Source: Acanthosoma haemorrhoidale
Taxonomy: Eukaryota; Arthropoda; Insecta; Hemiptera; Acanthosomatidae
NCBI GenBank assembly: GCA_930367205.1
Contig: OV884011.1
Span: forward strand, 136,065,437 to 136,129,436
Reading direction: 5' to 3'
DNA: 64,000 nucleotides
A program made the position numbers and the translations under genes. The notes under the pieces were generated by a model that was given only the letters and a program-made list of their open reading frames with translations, made no database searches and was not told the origin of the DNA. Shown here in pieces: positions 1 to 9,683 of the stretch (positions within the stretch are counted from its first letter, which is position 1; the number at the start of each line of letters is the position of its first letter).

Positions 1-535
1 TGAGGACCAGATTGGATCTCTCCACCCAAATCCTTCATAAACGGCTACTAGAGTTGAAGCGAAACAAAAACAACAAATTAAATTGCAATCGGGAAAGGCA
101 CTGCCGTCAGACAAATTTGCTGAATCAAAAGATGTTTGGGTGAAGAATTTTCAGAAAGAGGAGAAGAAATGTGTTAAAGGAAGAGTTATCAAATGCTTGG
201 GTCCCAGGAGAAGAAGAGTTTACATCCCTGATATAGATAAGACATGGATACGTCACATAAATCAACTCAGAATATCTTTACAAGGGCCTAACAGACCGGA
301 AGACAACGTTGATACTCCGGGATACAACTCATCGGGCAGCGATGAATCATCTGATTGGCTGGGATGGCCAGTACCAGTGCAGCAAAGTCCAGCTGAACAA
401 CCGACTGATCATCAGCAGGTTAAACCAGGGACCAGTACGACAAAGGACAAGGACAGGTCTCCACTCTCTGTTGAATCTGGTGGGTGACCTCAGCGCAATC
501 AAACTGCTCCTCGCCGTCTGATTGAGGAGCTGTAA
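1..535 (+). pseudogene. Gypsy element 0: 3' end of pol (integrase C-terminal region), broken
   Basis: The readable part (about 59-487) carries a chromodomain-like integrase tail with WVKNF, then GRVIKCLGPRRRRVY, then WIRHINQLR, as in K02A2.6-type Ty3/gypsy polyproteins. It is followed by a Ser/Pro/Gln-rich tail. An in-frame TGA at 485-487 interrupts the tail; 15 more codons follow in the same frame to a TAA at 533-535, ending in an Arg-rich then acidic stretch typical of these elements. Upstream, positions 3-80 read best in another frame, so there is also a frameshift near 80. The element enters from the left edge of the window. It has no full catalytic domain here and is non-functional as seen. 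Confidence 0.8.
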
Positions 536-835
536 TGTCTAATTAATGAGCTTTAATGTCTTATTAAGAAAAAAAAAGGTTTCTTATTAAAATTGTTTCT
601 TGTTTTGTTTTTGTAGAATTTATTTTAATAGAGTGGGAAATATGTGAGATATTGAAAGATAAATTGTGTTGTGTTGTCCAACCTGAGGGATAACAGTGTT
701 GGATCCTCTACGTTTTGTTATGAATAATAATTAAGAATGTTGTTTATGAACATGTACCTTGTGTATAAAAGTAAAATAAACGTGTGTTATTAATTCAACA
801 AATGTTTCATTGTGCCGAAATCCTTTAATTGGTAT
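531..835 (+). mobile_element. Probable 3' LTR of gypsy element 0
   Basis: This AT-rich non-coding block directly follows the pol terminus. It contains a TATA-like TATAAAA (764-770) and a polyadenylation signal AATAAA (775-780). The left edge is placed at the TGTAATG after a purine-rich GAGGAG; the right edge is uncertain. A stretch resembling a tRNA-Phe primer-binding site (TGTGCCGAAATCC, about 811-823) sits near its right end, which would not be expected behind a simple 3' LTR. Confidence 0.5.
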
Positions 836-878
836 TCCCGATAATTCGTCAGTCCCTTGACAATACGAATTATCGGGA
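836..878. repeat. 14-bp perfect inverted repeat (hairpin)
   Basis: TCCCGATAATTCGT (836-849) is exactly complementary to ACGAATTATCGGGA (865-878), with a 15-nt loop. It lies between the LTR-like block of element 0 and the LTR of element A. Function unknown. Confidence 0.75.
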
Positions 879-892
879 TTCTACTGTATATA

Positions 893-1072
893 AGTTAAGT
901 CAAGGCACCGCTAGTGCCCAGCCTTAATCCCCAAACATGTTATCTGTGTATATGTTTACATCCAATACCTATAGATAAAAGTGACTTGGAATAAATAAAG
1001 CAGTCTTGTAACAACTTTCTACCTGTTCTGATTATCAACCTTTCTGAGATTGTAATTCAATAAACATTAACT
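893..1072 (+). mobile_element. 5' LTR of gypsy element A
   Basis: The block starts AGTTAAGTC and is followed by GCCCAGCCTTAATCCCCAAAC. The same start reappears at 4769 right after a poly-G polypurine tract, which defines the LTR edge. The right edge is set by the primer-binding site at 1073. At about 180 bp it is short. It contains AATAAA signals near 989 and 1058. Confidence 0.75.
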
Positions 1073-1090
1073 GGTGCCGAAACCCGGGAA
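1073..1090 (+). promoter_or_regulatory. Primer-binding site, tRNA-Phe type
   Basis: TGGTGCCGAAACCCGGGA is complementary to the 3' end of arthropod tRNA-Phe (acceptor strand TTTCGGC-A-CCA preceded by TCCCGGG). It follows the LTR directly, as expected for reverse-transcription priming in an LTR retrotransposon. Confidence 0.8.
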
Positions 1091-1165
1091 CCGAGGAGAA
1101 AGAGAGTTATAGAGTGCGGGCATACATTTTTTTTTTTTTCTTCTTCTATACGCGCAAGAGAGAAG

Positions 1166-2170
1166 ATGACTGAAGGAGGAGTGTCGAGAAAGCCCGTCTT
1201 GAATCTCGAAGAGGGACCAGACATTAGAAGAGTAGGAACTATGCCAGAAGTTCATGCCACGGCGCTCGCGCTGATGAGGGTAAAAGCGATGAATACCCAG
1301 GATCTGAGGAAGGTGGCTTCGCAGCTGGAGAGATTCACTGGTGAACTGGGTGAACTGAACCATTTTCTAAAAGGAGGAGACCGTCTCACAGCTTTAATTG
1401 GAGCTAAAGTAGAAGAAAAAATGATAGATCCCAGAGACGCGGAATCGTTGAAGGGGGCCCTGATATGTCGGGTCAAAAGAAGTATACTCAATCAAATTCA
1501 GGCAGAAGAAAAAACCCCGTGGGAAGTAATTAAGATGAGATTGAAGAAGGCGTACGGAGGAGGACATATTCCAGATGTTTAGGGAGACTAAGTCCCCAAG
1601 ACAAAGTAACGGGCAATATGCTGCAGGGTTGGTAGTCCGTCAATAACATGAGTGAGAAGATGAGAGAGTCAATTAGCGTAGAAGAGGTGGAGGGTAGAAT
1701 GGGATTTTTATCCACCATTCTAAAGATGCAACTGGCCAAGGAGACAGGAAGAAAGGATGGGTTCTCTGATGAGCGCTCGTTCTCGGAATGTGCACAAACA
1801 ATGATCGACTCTAGTGCCAAGGAGGAAGAAGTGAGGGTGCGAGACGTCGACAATGAGTGGTGCCAAGTTGCATATAAACCCGGACCCTGAAACCAGCGTG
1901 GAGAAGACCAGAAACGTCCGTTGTCGCCAGAGACAAGGGAACGACAGGAGAAAGAAGATTCAGAGGAACGAGACCGAGGTATGCCCCGCCCAGGGAAGAA
2001 AGAAAATGCCACGGATGTAGGAAGGCAGGAGTTAGTGGCACACTGTCCTCGCACGAAATGTTTCGAGTGTGGCGAGGAAGGGCACGTCGCGAGGCATTGC
2101 CCTATATCTTCCGGAGGAGAGAATACCAATGACCAGAACCGACGAGAAGTATCCAATTCCCTGATTTGAG
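1166..2170 (+). pseudogene. Gypsy element A gag, frameshifted, with zinc knuckle
   Basis: An open stretch of 138 codons (1166-1582) gives the N-terminal gag with a predicted helical middle. After a frame change, 1648-1890 carries a second helical part (motif MGFLSTILKMQLAKETG). After more breaks, 1921-2169 gives an acidic/basic linker and a retroviral-type zinc knuckle CFECGEEGHVARHC (about 2060-2100). The same gag parts occur on the minus strand at 53345-54110, so this is a multicopy family. The protease expected after the knuckle is missing: the sequence runs from the knuckle almost directly into reverse transcriptase. Confidence 0.8.
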
Positions 2171-4449
2171 GACATATTAGACAGATTGAATGGGGCGACA
2201 ATATTTAGTACCCTAGATCTAAAGGCAAGCTATCACCAGATCAAGATGAGCGCGAACGACCAAGACAAAACGGCCTTTACATTTGAGAGGGGGCATTATG
2301 AATTTACCAGGATGCCATTTGGACTGAAAAACGCCCCGATTACCTTTCAACGCCTAATGAATGAATTTCTGAGGGGAATAGACAGGCGGTATGCCAGGTC
2401 TACAAGGACGATCTGTTAATTTTCAGCAGAACGGAGGCAGAGCACGTTGAGGACCTAAGAAGTGTATTTCCAAAGAGTCCGCGAATTCGGATTAAAATTG
2501 TCAATGGATAAGTCTCTTTTGGGGAAGAAAATCAATTTTTTGGGCCACACCATCTCAAGGGAGGGGGTTAAGCCAGACTCTACGAAGGTCGAGGCTATTA
2601 AAATGATGGTGGCGTCCATAGATGTAAAGGGTATCCGGCGACTTCTGAGGACGCTTAAGTATTACAGAAGATTAGTGCCGGACATGGCAGCATACCTGGT
2701 GCTTATTAATAATTTACTGCAAAAGGGAGCGAGGGTGGTAGTTACCCCAATCATGGAGCAGAACATCCGGAAATGTATGTCTAGCTACAGGAGGAACCAT
2801 TATTAGCATTTCCCGATTTCCAACATCCCTTCACAATCACCACTGAAGCCAGCGAATACGCGCTGGGGGCAGTGTTGTGCAGTGTTGAGGAGAGAGACGG
2901 AGGGGAACGCCCGGTGGCGTTCGCTGGTCGAAGGCTCACAGAAACGGAAGCGCGGTATAGTATCCTAGAGAGGGAGCTCCTAGGTATCGTCTAGGCTACA
3001 GGCCATTTCCGCCCATATGTCTAAGGTAGAAAATTCCGCGTTCACACCGACCACAGACCCCTACAATGGGTAGGAAAGTTAAAGGAGTCCACGGGCACGG
3101 GTCACGAGGTGAAAAGAATTTTTGTCCTAGTACAATATGGAGATCATATATAAACCCGGGAAAGAGAACGTAGTGGTAGACTGGCTGTTCAGAGCCATTA
3201 CTGTAAATGCATTGGAAGAAGGGGAACCATCCGGGGAAATCCAACAGTTTCTCCGGGAATGGACCCCCGGGGAGGATGGAATCCACGGTACGCGAGGAGA
3301 TAGTGAGGGCGAGGAAACCCTTGAAGAGGAAGGTTCCGCCACAGAAAGACCGGTCAACATGGAAGTAATAGAGGGACGACAAAAGACGGCAGATAATTTG
3401 GAAATCCAAGACCTCAGGGTGGCTGCAGTTCGCATATGACAACTATGGGGGAAGTAAAATCGCAGCGATTTGGTTGCCACCAGGGGTTAGGAACGATCAA
3501 ACCAGGAAAAACGAACCACCGTGGAGTTCAGGAAACGTTGCAAGCGTTGCGCCGGAGGTACTTTTGGCGGGGAATGAAAAAGGGCATACAAGAAATGATA
3601 GGGGCATGTGCAGTTTATCTCACTACGAAGTATGACAGACATCCGCAGTATGACAAGAGGAATCGCCCACCACCGAGACACCGTTGAGCAAGTGGATACC
3701 TTTACTTGGAGGGTGTATAAGTGGGTTACCACAATCGACATCTTTAACGGTGTGGCTTTGGCGCACCCGGTGCATGAACGGTCATGAGACGCGGTAATGC
3801 TGGCATTGAATACCTGGTTCAAGTTTTACGGAGTACCAGACCGGGTCTCGTCGGATGGGGGCAGAGAATTCGACAATGCCACGTCGTCTCTCTTGGCATC
3901 TCAATACCCCAGGGCACCTTATGAGTAGAGGAGGGATAGAAAGATTGCACAGCACCCTGAGTGACCACCTGTTGGTATGTCACGCGGAAATGGGTCTGCC
4001 GGCGAATGAGGAGATGCCGAAGGCGGTGGCCGCATACAATCATTCGATCCACACCGCGACGGGGTCATCCCCGTTCGATATCCTCTTTGAATTGCGTGGA
4101 AGACGGAGAAATGGGACAGAGGCGGTAGCAGACGAGGGAATGGCGGAGAAAATGGCGAGCATTACAGTTGGTTTGAGAAAAATGTGGGACCAAGTCCGAG
4201 AAAGGTTACAAAGCGAGACGAGTGGAACGGGAAAACCTCAAAGTCCGGAATCGAATCCGGGGGCACTTAAAATCGGGACTATCGTCTACAAAAAACTAGG
4301 AGCAAAGAGCTGGTGCGATATGAGGGCCCATTTAAAGTGGTCGTGTTAGGGAGCACAACGTCGTGACAATTGAGAGTATACGACCCCCTAAGAAGAGGCG
4401 AAATGTCCACATAGAACAGTTAAAACTTCCACCTTGGGGGAAGTTGTAG
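2130..4449 (+). pseudogene. Gypsy element A pol: RT, RNase H and integrase, multiply broken
   Basis: RT begins abruptly near 2150 at a KYPIP-type motif and continues with ATIFSTLDLKASYHQIKM and MPFGLKNAP. Protease and the RT fingers are deleted. The catalytic box reads Y-K-D-D near 2402, in another frame from the preceding part, instead of YVDD. RNase H follows (ITTEASEYALGAVL near 2840, TDHRPLQWVG near 3050, then YKPGKENVVVDWL). Integrase has the HHCC region (TNHRG at about 3510; one Cys of the last pair reads Tyr), core fragments, and AAYNHSIHTATGSSPFD near 4040. It ends with NVHIEQLKLP near 4430. Many stops and frameshifts make it non-functional. Confidence 0.85.
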
Positions 4450-4768
4450 ATCAGGAATGAGCTGGAGTGTCCTCGCCCCATACACGCAAGGAACATTGTA
4501 AATAGTAATAGTTATGTGATTTTTCCCACAGAAGTATTGTTGTTTTTTCAAAGTCAAAGTTTTCTTTTATGTTTTTTTTTACAAGTGACAGTTGGTCTTT
4601 ACGTTTTATAGGATTAGAGCTTAATGTGAGGGATTACAGGCTGTGTACGGGCGGGACTGGCCTTTGCTCCCTCGTAACATTAGCGGAGCGGTATTTGGAT
4701 AGACTAAGACGTCCGAGTGTTGGACTTCAAAGTTTGTGAATGGGTGTTCGTAACTGGAGGGGGGGGGG
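4450..4768 (+). other. 3' untranslated region and polypurine tract of element A
   Basis: Non-coding region between the end of integrase and the 3' LTR. It ends in a G-run (GGAGGGGGGGGG, about 4757-4768) that is the likely polypurine tract for plus-strand priming. Confidence 0.6.
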
Positions 4769-4815
4769 AGTTAAGTCCAGGCGCCGCAAGTGCCCAGCCT
4801 TAATCCCCAAACACA
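4769..4815 (+). mobile_element. Truncated 3' LTR of gypsy element A
   Basis: AGTTAAGTCCAGGCGCC through CCTTAATCCCCAAAC repeats the first about 45 bp of the 5' LTR at 893, with a few substitutions. Homology stops near 4815, where sequence of element B begins. About three quarters of this LTR is therefore missing. Confidence 0.75.
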
Positions 4816-4823
4816 AAACATAA

Positions 4824-6824
4824 CATAAAATAAACACAAAAAACGAAAACCCTTGCTACACTAGGAACTATCGGTACCCCGTGCAATTCAAAAAGCAAAT
4901 AAACGAAGAAGTCGCGAATTTATTAAAAAATAACATTATTAGAAAAAGTAATTCCCCATACAACTCACCAGTATGGATAGTCCCAAAAAAAATGGATGCC
5001 TCAGGCATAAAAAAGGTTCGAATGGTAATAGACTACCGAAAACTGAATGAAATGACGACTAATGACAAATACCCACTACCCAACATTGAAGACTTACTAA
5101 ACAGACTACAAAACGCAAAAATATTCTCAACAATAGACCTTGCATCAGGATTCCATCAAATCGAAATGGATCCAGATTCAATACCAAAAACCGCATTTAG
5201 TACAGAAGACGGACACTTTGAATTTTTACGAATGCCCTACGGACTTTGTAACGCACCACCCACATTTCAAAGAGCTATGAATATGATGATAGCGAACGTC
5301 CCTAACGCTATGATATACATTGACGACATAATCATTTATTCAAACACAATACAAGAACACCTAGAACATCTCGAAAACGTATTCAAAAAGTTAAAAGAAC
5401 ACGCACTTTCTATCCAATTAGACAAGACAGAATTTTTTAAAAATGAAATCCCCTTCTTAGGATATATTGTCACTCCCGACGGACTAAAAACTAACCACAA
5501 AAAAATAGAAGCAATCACAAAATTACCATACCCAAACAATGAAAAAACGACTAGACAATTTCTCGGAATGACCGGATACTACCGAAAATTCATAAAAGAC
5601 TATGCGAAAATAACGAAACCAATTTCGAAATCACTACAGACTAAAACATACGAGACAGAAGAAATAAAAAAGGCTTGTGACATAATAAAAACCCTTATGA
5701 CCAATTCACCAATATTAGCATACCCGGACTGGAATAAGACATTCTACTTTACGACAGACGCAAGTGATAAAGCCATCGGCTCGGTGCTATCGCAAAAAGA
5801 TAACGACGGAATAGAACACCCAGTAGCATTCGCCTCACGAGTATTACAACCTCCAGAATTAAATTACTCGACTATCGAGAAAGAATTACTAGCAATCGTA
5901 TGGTCAACACACCACTTTAAACCATACTTATACGGTACTAAATTCCAATTACTAACTGACCACAAACCATTAAAATGGATCTATACAATGAAAAACGGAA
6001 ACACCAGAATCATGAAATGGATCTGGAAATTACAGGACTTTGAATTTGACATAAACCACATTAATGGAAAAACAAATTACGTAGCGGACTTACTATCACG
6101 ACAAAACGAGAACTTAGAACAAAACACAAATACTAACCATATAGACGGAGATTTTGACGAATTTCTAAACGAACTAGCAATACTCCCGTTAGACGAGAAC
6201 CCAGACTATGACACACTTATAGAAGAATTAGAAAACATGACTCAAACAGAACAAATAAATGACGCAATTAGTACATGTGGAGCAACTGTTCACTCCCAAC
6301 AATCATCCAACGAACAAATTTGGATAGTAGACAATGACAAGAATATTAACATAGAGAAACATCTGATAATAATAAAAAAGGGAATAAAAGAAATAAACTT
6401 TACTAAACCATTTAATAAAAAAAGACATGAAATTAAATTTGACAACTTAGACGACTTAGAATCACTAATCGAACAATTTATTAGACCCAAAATTACTTAT
6501 GGAGTTTACTGTGAACCAGATATCCCATTACTCCAACCATGGTACGATAAAACATTTAAAGGCATTTCTAGACTAATACAAGCATCATACCCAACAGTTA
6601 AACTAAAAAGATACAAAAACTATGTAACCGATATCTTAGACAAAGAAGGACAAATTGAAATAATTAATGACTATCACACCGGAAAAACATCCCACAGAGG
6701 CACAATCGAAACATACGACAAACTTAGAAAATTATACTACTTCCCATTAATGAAAGAAACAATAAATGACTTTATTAACAATTGTAAGACATGTAAGAAA
6801 ACTAAATACGAACGCAACTGTTAA
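4824..6824 (+). pseudogene. Errantivirus-like gypsy element B pol, 5'-truncated: RT, RNase H, integrase zinc domain
   Basis: A long open frame starts without an ATG (first in-frame stop upstream at 4821-4823) in the N-terminal part of RT (ENPCYT, then YRYPVQF), so LTR, gag and protease are lost. Counting from 4881, RT spans about residues 1-235 with the catalytic YIDDIIIYS near 145. RNase H follows (TTDASDKAIGSVL near 290; acidic residues in IEKELLAIVW and LTDHKPL; VADLLSRQ). A linker leads to the integrase HHCC domain (TSHRGT near 600, CKTCKKTKY near 640). It stops at 6822-6824, where foreign sequence splits the integrase. Family: gypsy/17.6/297-type Ty3 elements. Strongly A-rich coding strand, unlike element A. 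Confidence 0.9.
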
Positions 6825-7040
6825 TGATAAAAATATGCCATGTCAACACTGTCGATTATGTTTGTCTTTGGCAGCAACACTGTCTGTAACCTCTCCTTGT
6901 TGTTAGCTACTGTCATTTCATCTGACCACATGTATTCTGTACAGTTCTTTATTAAATATGAGTTTATATTCAAGCTGTGATTATAATGAGTATTCCTAAA
7001 GCCACCTTCCTGATCCTTTATCAGCAACCCTATAAAAACA
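6825..7040 (-). mobile_element. About 200-bp foreign insert splitting the integrase of element B
   Basis: The integrase zinc domain stops at 6824 and the catalytic core resumes at 7041. The sequence between matches no integrase motif. Read on the minus strand it is free of stops for about 65 codons (includes WSDEMTVANNKERLQTVLLP) and is preceded by a T-rich stretch ending in TATAG, like a splice acceptor. I do not recognise the peptide. It may be a captured exon or a piece of another mobile element. It separates two halves of an enzyme and introduces stops in the pol frame. Confidence 0.6.
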
Positions 7041-7925
7041 ATGTACATGATAACACCAACACCAAATAGACCGTTCGAAGAATTAATGATAGACACATTA
7101 CATTTTGACAGAAAATACATTGTAACTATAATTGACACATTCTCGAAAAGACTATTTACACACACGATACCAGCGGTAACTGGAATTAACATATGCGAAG
7201 CCATTAAACTTTACTTAACACTATATCCAACACCCGTATCGATAAAAATGGACAATGGCAAAGAATACAAAAATAATTTAGTACTCAACTTCTTACAAAC
7301 TAACGAAATCGAACCAATTTACGTAACCCCAGGAAATCCTAATTCATTAGGAACACTAAACAGAGCACATAGTACACTCATCGAAATATTACGAACACTT
7401 AACGACAAAGAACTAAGAAACACATCATTAAATAACAGACTAATGCTAGCAACAATAGCATACAACAATACCTTAAACTCTAAACTAAACATGACACCGG
7501 ACGAAATAACATTCGGAACAACAAGAAGACCTAACAAACAAATAGAAATAAAAGAACAATACGTACAAAAATACCATGACGAAAAGAACATAATACATGA
7601 ACTAATACGGAATAAAATCGTAACAGAAAAAGAAAATAGAACAGAGTTATTAAATACAAATCGCAAAGACCCACCTGAAATAAATGACGAACAATTATAT
7701 ATAAAAACAACTCACCATCGTAAATACAATAACCCTTATAGACCTGTACTGTTATATAAAGACAGAAAAGAAATAAACAAAACACATATAAATAAAATCA
7801 AACGACCACGAAAACAACACCTTAAGACAAACATTACTGTTTCAGAAGGAGAAAATGAATCTGATTCAGACGATAGTAATCAAGACATTTCTATGGACAT
7901 TGACATCCAGTATAACAGTGACTGA
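7041..7925 (+). pseudogene. Element B integrase catalytic core and C-terminus, catalytic Glu lost
   Basis: An open frame of 294 codons after the insert. It carries the first catalytic Asp (FEELMIDTLHF) and the second (IKMDNGKEY). The third position of the D,D-35-E triad, normally the Glu of an xxG-x-x-E-R-x-H-S-T signature, reads Asn (codon 7359-7361, in GTLNRAHST). This is followed by AYNNTLNSKLNMTPDEITFG and a basic, then acidic, C-terminus. Without the Glu the strand-transfer activity should be absent. The last 71 nt overlap the start of env in another frame, the usual arrangement in errantiviruses. Confidence 0.85.
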
Positions 7926-9393
7926 CATAAGTAACAATCCCGGAGTCCTACATTATACAATCAATAACGCAAAAATAATTGAAGAATATTATCGAACATA
8001 CCATTTCTATAACATTAGTCTACTTGACAGAGAACTAACTAACATACAAAATAATATACCACTGTACCGCAATCTACCAACATACCCTATAATAAAAGAC
8101 CTCATACTTCAAACAAAGAGTAAATTGAACTTACTAAAAACGCATAATAAAAGAATAAAAAGAGGATTAATAAACGGACTAGGAACAGCCATTAGCTGGC
8201 TTACTGGTACAATGACAGCAGACGACAAACAACACTATGACGAAATAATTAACGAAGTAGAAAGAAATAATTATAACATCAAACATAATATAGAACAAAA
8301 TATTAACCTTAACAAACAAATAATAAACGACTTCCAGAAAGACATAAAAATTATGAATAACAATTTTAAGACAGAAAAGAATGACATATTTAAAATCAAT
8401 AAAGAAATTGCATTTTATGACATATATATAATCTTGATGCATTTATACAACAAAATTGACGAACTAACCCTAACACTTGAACAATGCAAACTTGGCATTA
8501 CACATTCATCGCTAATGGCACAAATACTGAAAGACGTACACCAAAATGTTACTCTAGTTTCTAGAAACCCAGAAATCTTATGGTTAATGAGCAGAATTCA
8601 TTGCACCACTCACAATGATGCACTCCATATCTTTGTAGACCTTCCAAAGGCAAATCTAAATGTAACAACCTATTTGCTCATACCAGCACCTGTAAAATAT
8701 TATATAACATTAGATATAGTAAAAACTATTATTATTAAGATATCTAATACTTTATATACTTCAAACTGTACTATACTAGATGATAAATATTATTGTACTA
8801 ATCTATTTCCCTTAAACAATACTTGTATAACTAACCTTATTAAATTAGGAACAACCCATACATGTAATTATAAACTAATAAATACTAACACTAAATATAT
8901 AGAAAACATAGATAGCTTTATAACAACTAACCTCTCCAAAATAGAAAATTGTATAAATAATGATATCATATACTTACCACCTATAAGCTTAGTCCAATTA
9001 ACCCAAAATGAATGTTATAGAGAACTCCCAAAAATATCAAAACATTTAGTAGATTCGACCATGAACAAATTATATAAAACAAATAACGTAATCACAGTAT
9101 CAAACATTAGTGAATTACAAAATTTAAATATAACAAACATAAATATCGAACCACTTACATTTAACAATCCTAATATGTATATATATATAATAAGCTCAGT
9201 TGCAGGAACTGCCAGCATCACCCTTATCTTATATTGCCTAAGGCAGAGATATACTTCCAGCTCGCCACAAAACATGATACCAACAGTTGTATACCAACCC
9301 GGACAACAAGAGCCTATCAACATATTGGCAACAAGGGTTTATCACCCAAATAACAGCCCTCATGCACCTGCAGCCATCAACTTAATTTCTTGA
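7855..9393 (+). CDS. env: Errantivirus-type envelope fusion protein (env) of element B
   Basis: An uninterrupted 512-residue frame from an ATG. Residues 1-22 form a plausible signal peptide (hydrophobic IKTFLWTLTSSI). A furin-type site RIKR ends at residue 103 and is followed directly by a glycine-rich fusion-peptide-like segment GLINGLGTAISWLTG. A long helical region and a Cys-rich ectodomain with several N-glycosylation sequons follow, then a membrane segment about 440-460 (YIISSVAGTASITLILY) and a cytoplasmic tail of about 50 residues. This layout is that of gypsy Env, homologous to baculovirus F proteins. Normally it is made from a spliced subgenomic RNA; the splice donor side is gone here with the truncated 5' end. 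It is the best preserved gene of element B. Expression is not shown by the sequence. Confidence 0.9.
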   Translation: MNLIQTIVIKTFLWTLTSSITVTDISNNPGVLHYTINNAKIIEEYYRTYHFYNISLLDRELTNIQNNIPLYRNLPTYPIIKDLILQTKSKLNLLKTHNKRIKRGLINGLGTAISWLTGTMTADDKQHYDEIINEVERNNYNIKHNIEQNINLNKQIINDFQKDIKIMNNNFKTEKNDIFKINKEIAFYDIYIILMHLYNKIDELTLTLEQCKLGITHSSLMAQILKDVHQNVTLVSRNPEILWLMSRIHCTTHNDALHIFVDLPKANLNVTTYLLIPAPVKYYITLDIVKTIIIKISNTLYTSNCTILDDKYYCTNLFPLNNTCITNLIKLGTTHTCNYKLINTNTKYIENIDSFITTNLSKIENCINNDIIYLPPISLVQLTQNECYRELPKISKHLVDSTMNKLYKTNNVITVSNISELQNLNITNINIEPLTFNNPNMYIYIISSVAGTASITLILYCLRQRYTSSSPQNMIPTVVYQPGQQEPINILATRVYHPNNSPHAPAAINLIS

Positions 9394-9410
9394 TGGAACA
9401 AGAAACCTAA

Positions 9411-9683
9411 AGACGGGAGGAGTTATGGAAGCAGCTGACACATGCACACCGACTGTCAACACACAGCTGACACCTGCACATCGCCTAAGTCAGCAGAAAT
9501 ATCAGCACTCCTTAATCTAATCTGTCCTTATATAATTCTCCTCTTCCTCTCACCAGCTCTCATTCATCTCGTTACTGTACCCATGACGTATTACTCTGTC
9601 ACTATTATCATATAAGTTGGATTGTTTGTCTAGTTAATAAACCACTTTTTAAAAAGGCCCCTTTGGTTATCAATTATTTAACT
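9411..9683 (+). mobile_element. Polypurine tract and 3' LTR of element B
   Basis: AGACGGGAGG (9411-9420) is the polypurine tract. The LTR runs from AGTTA (9421) to TAACT (9683), an inverted pair typical of errantivirus LTRs, 263 bp. It has a TATATAA box near 9531 and AATAAA near 9636. The matching 5' LTR is not in the window. The LTR end directly abuts inverted gypsy sequence (element C). Confidence 0.8.
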
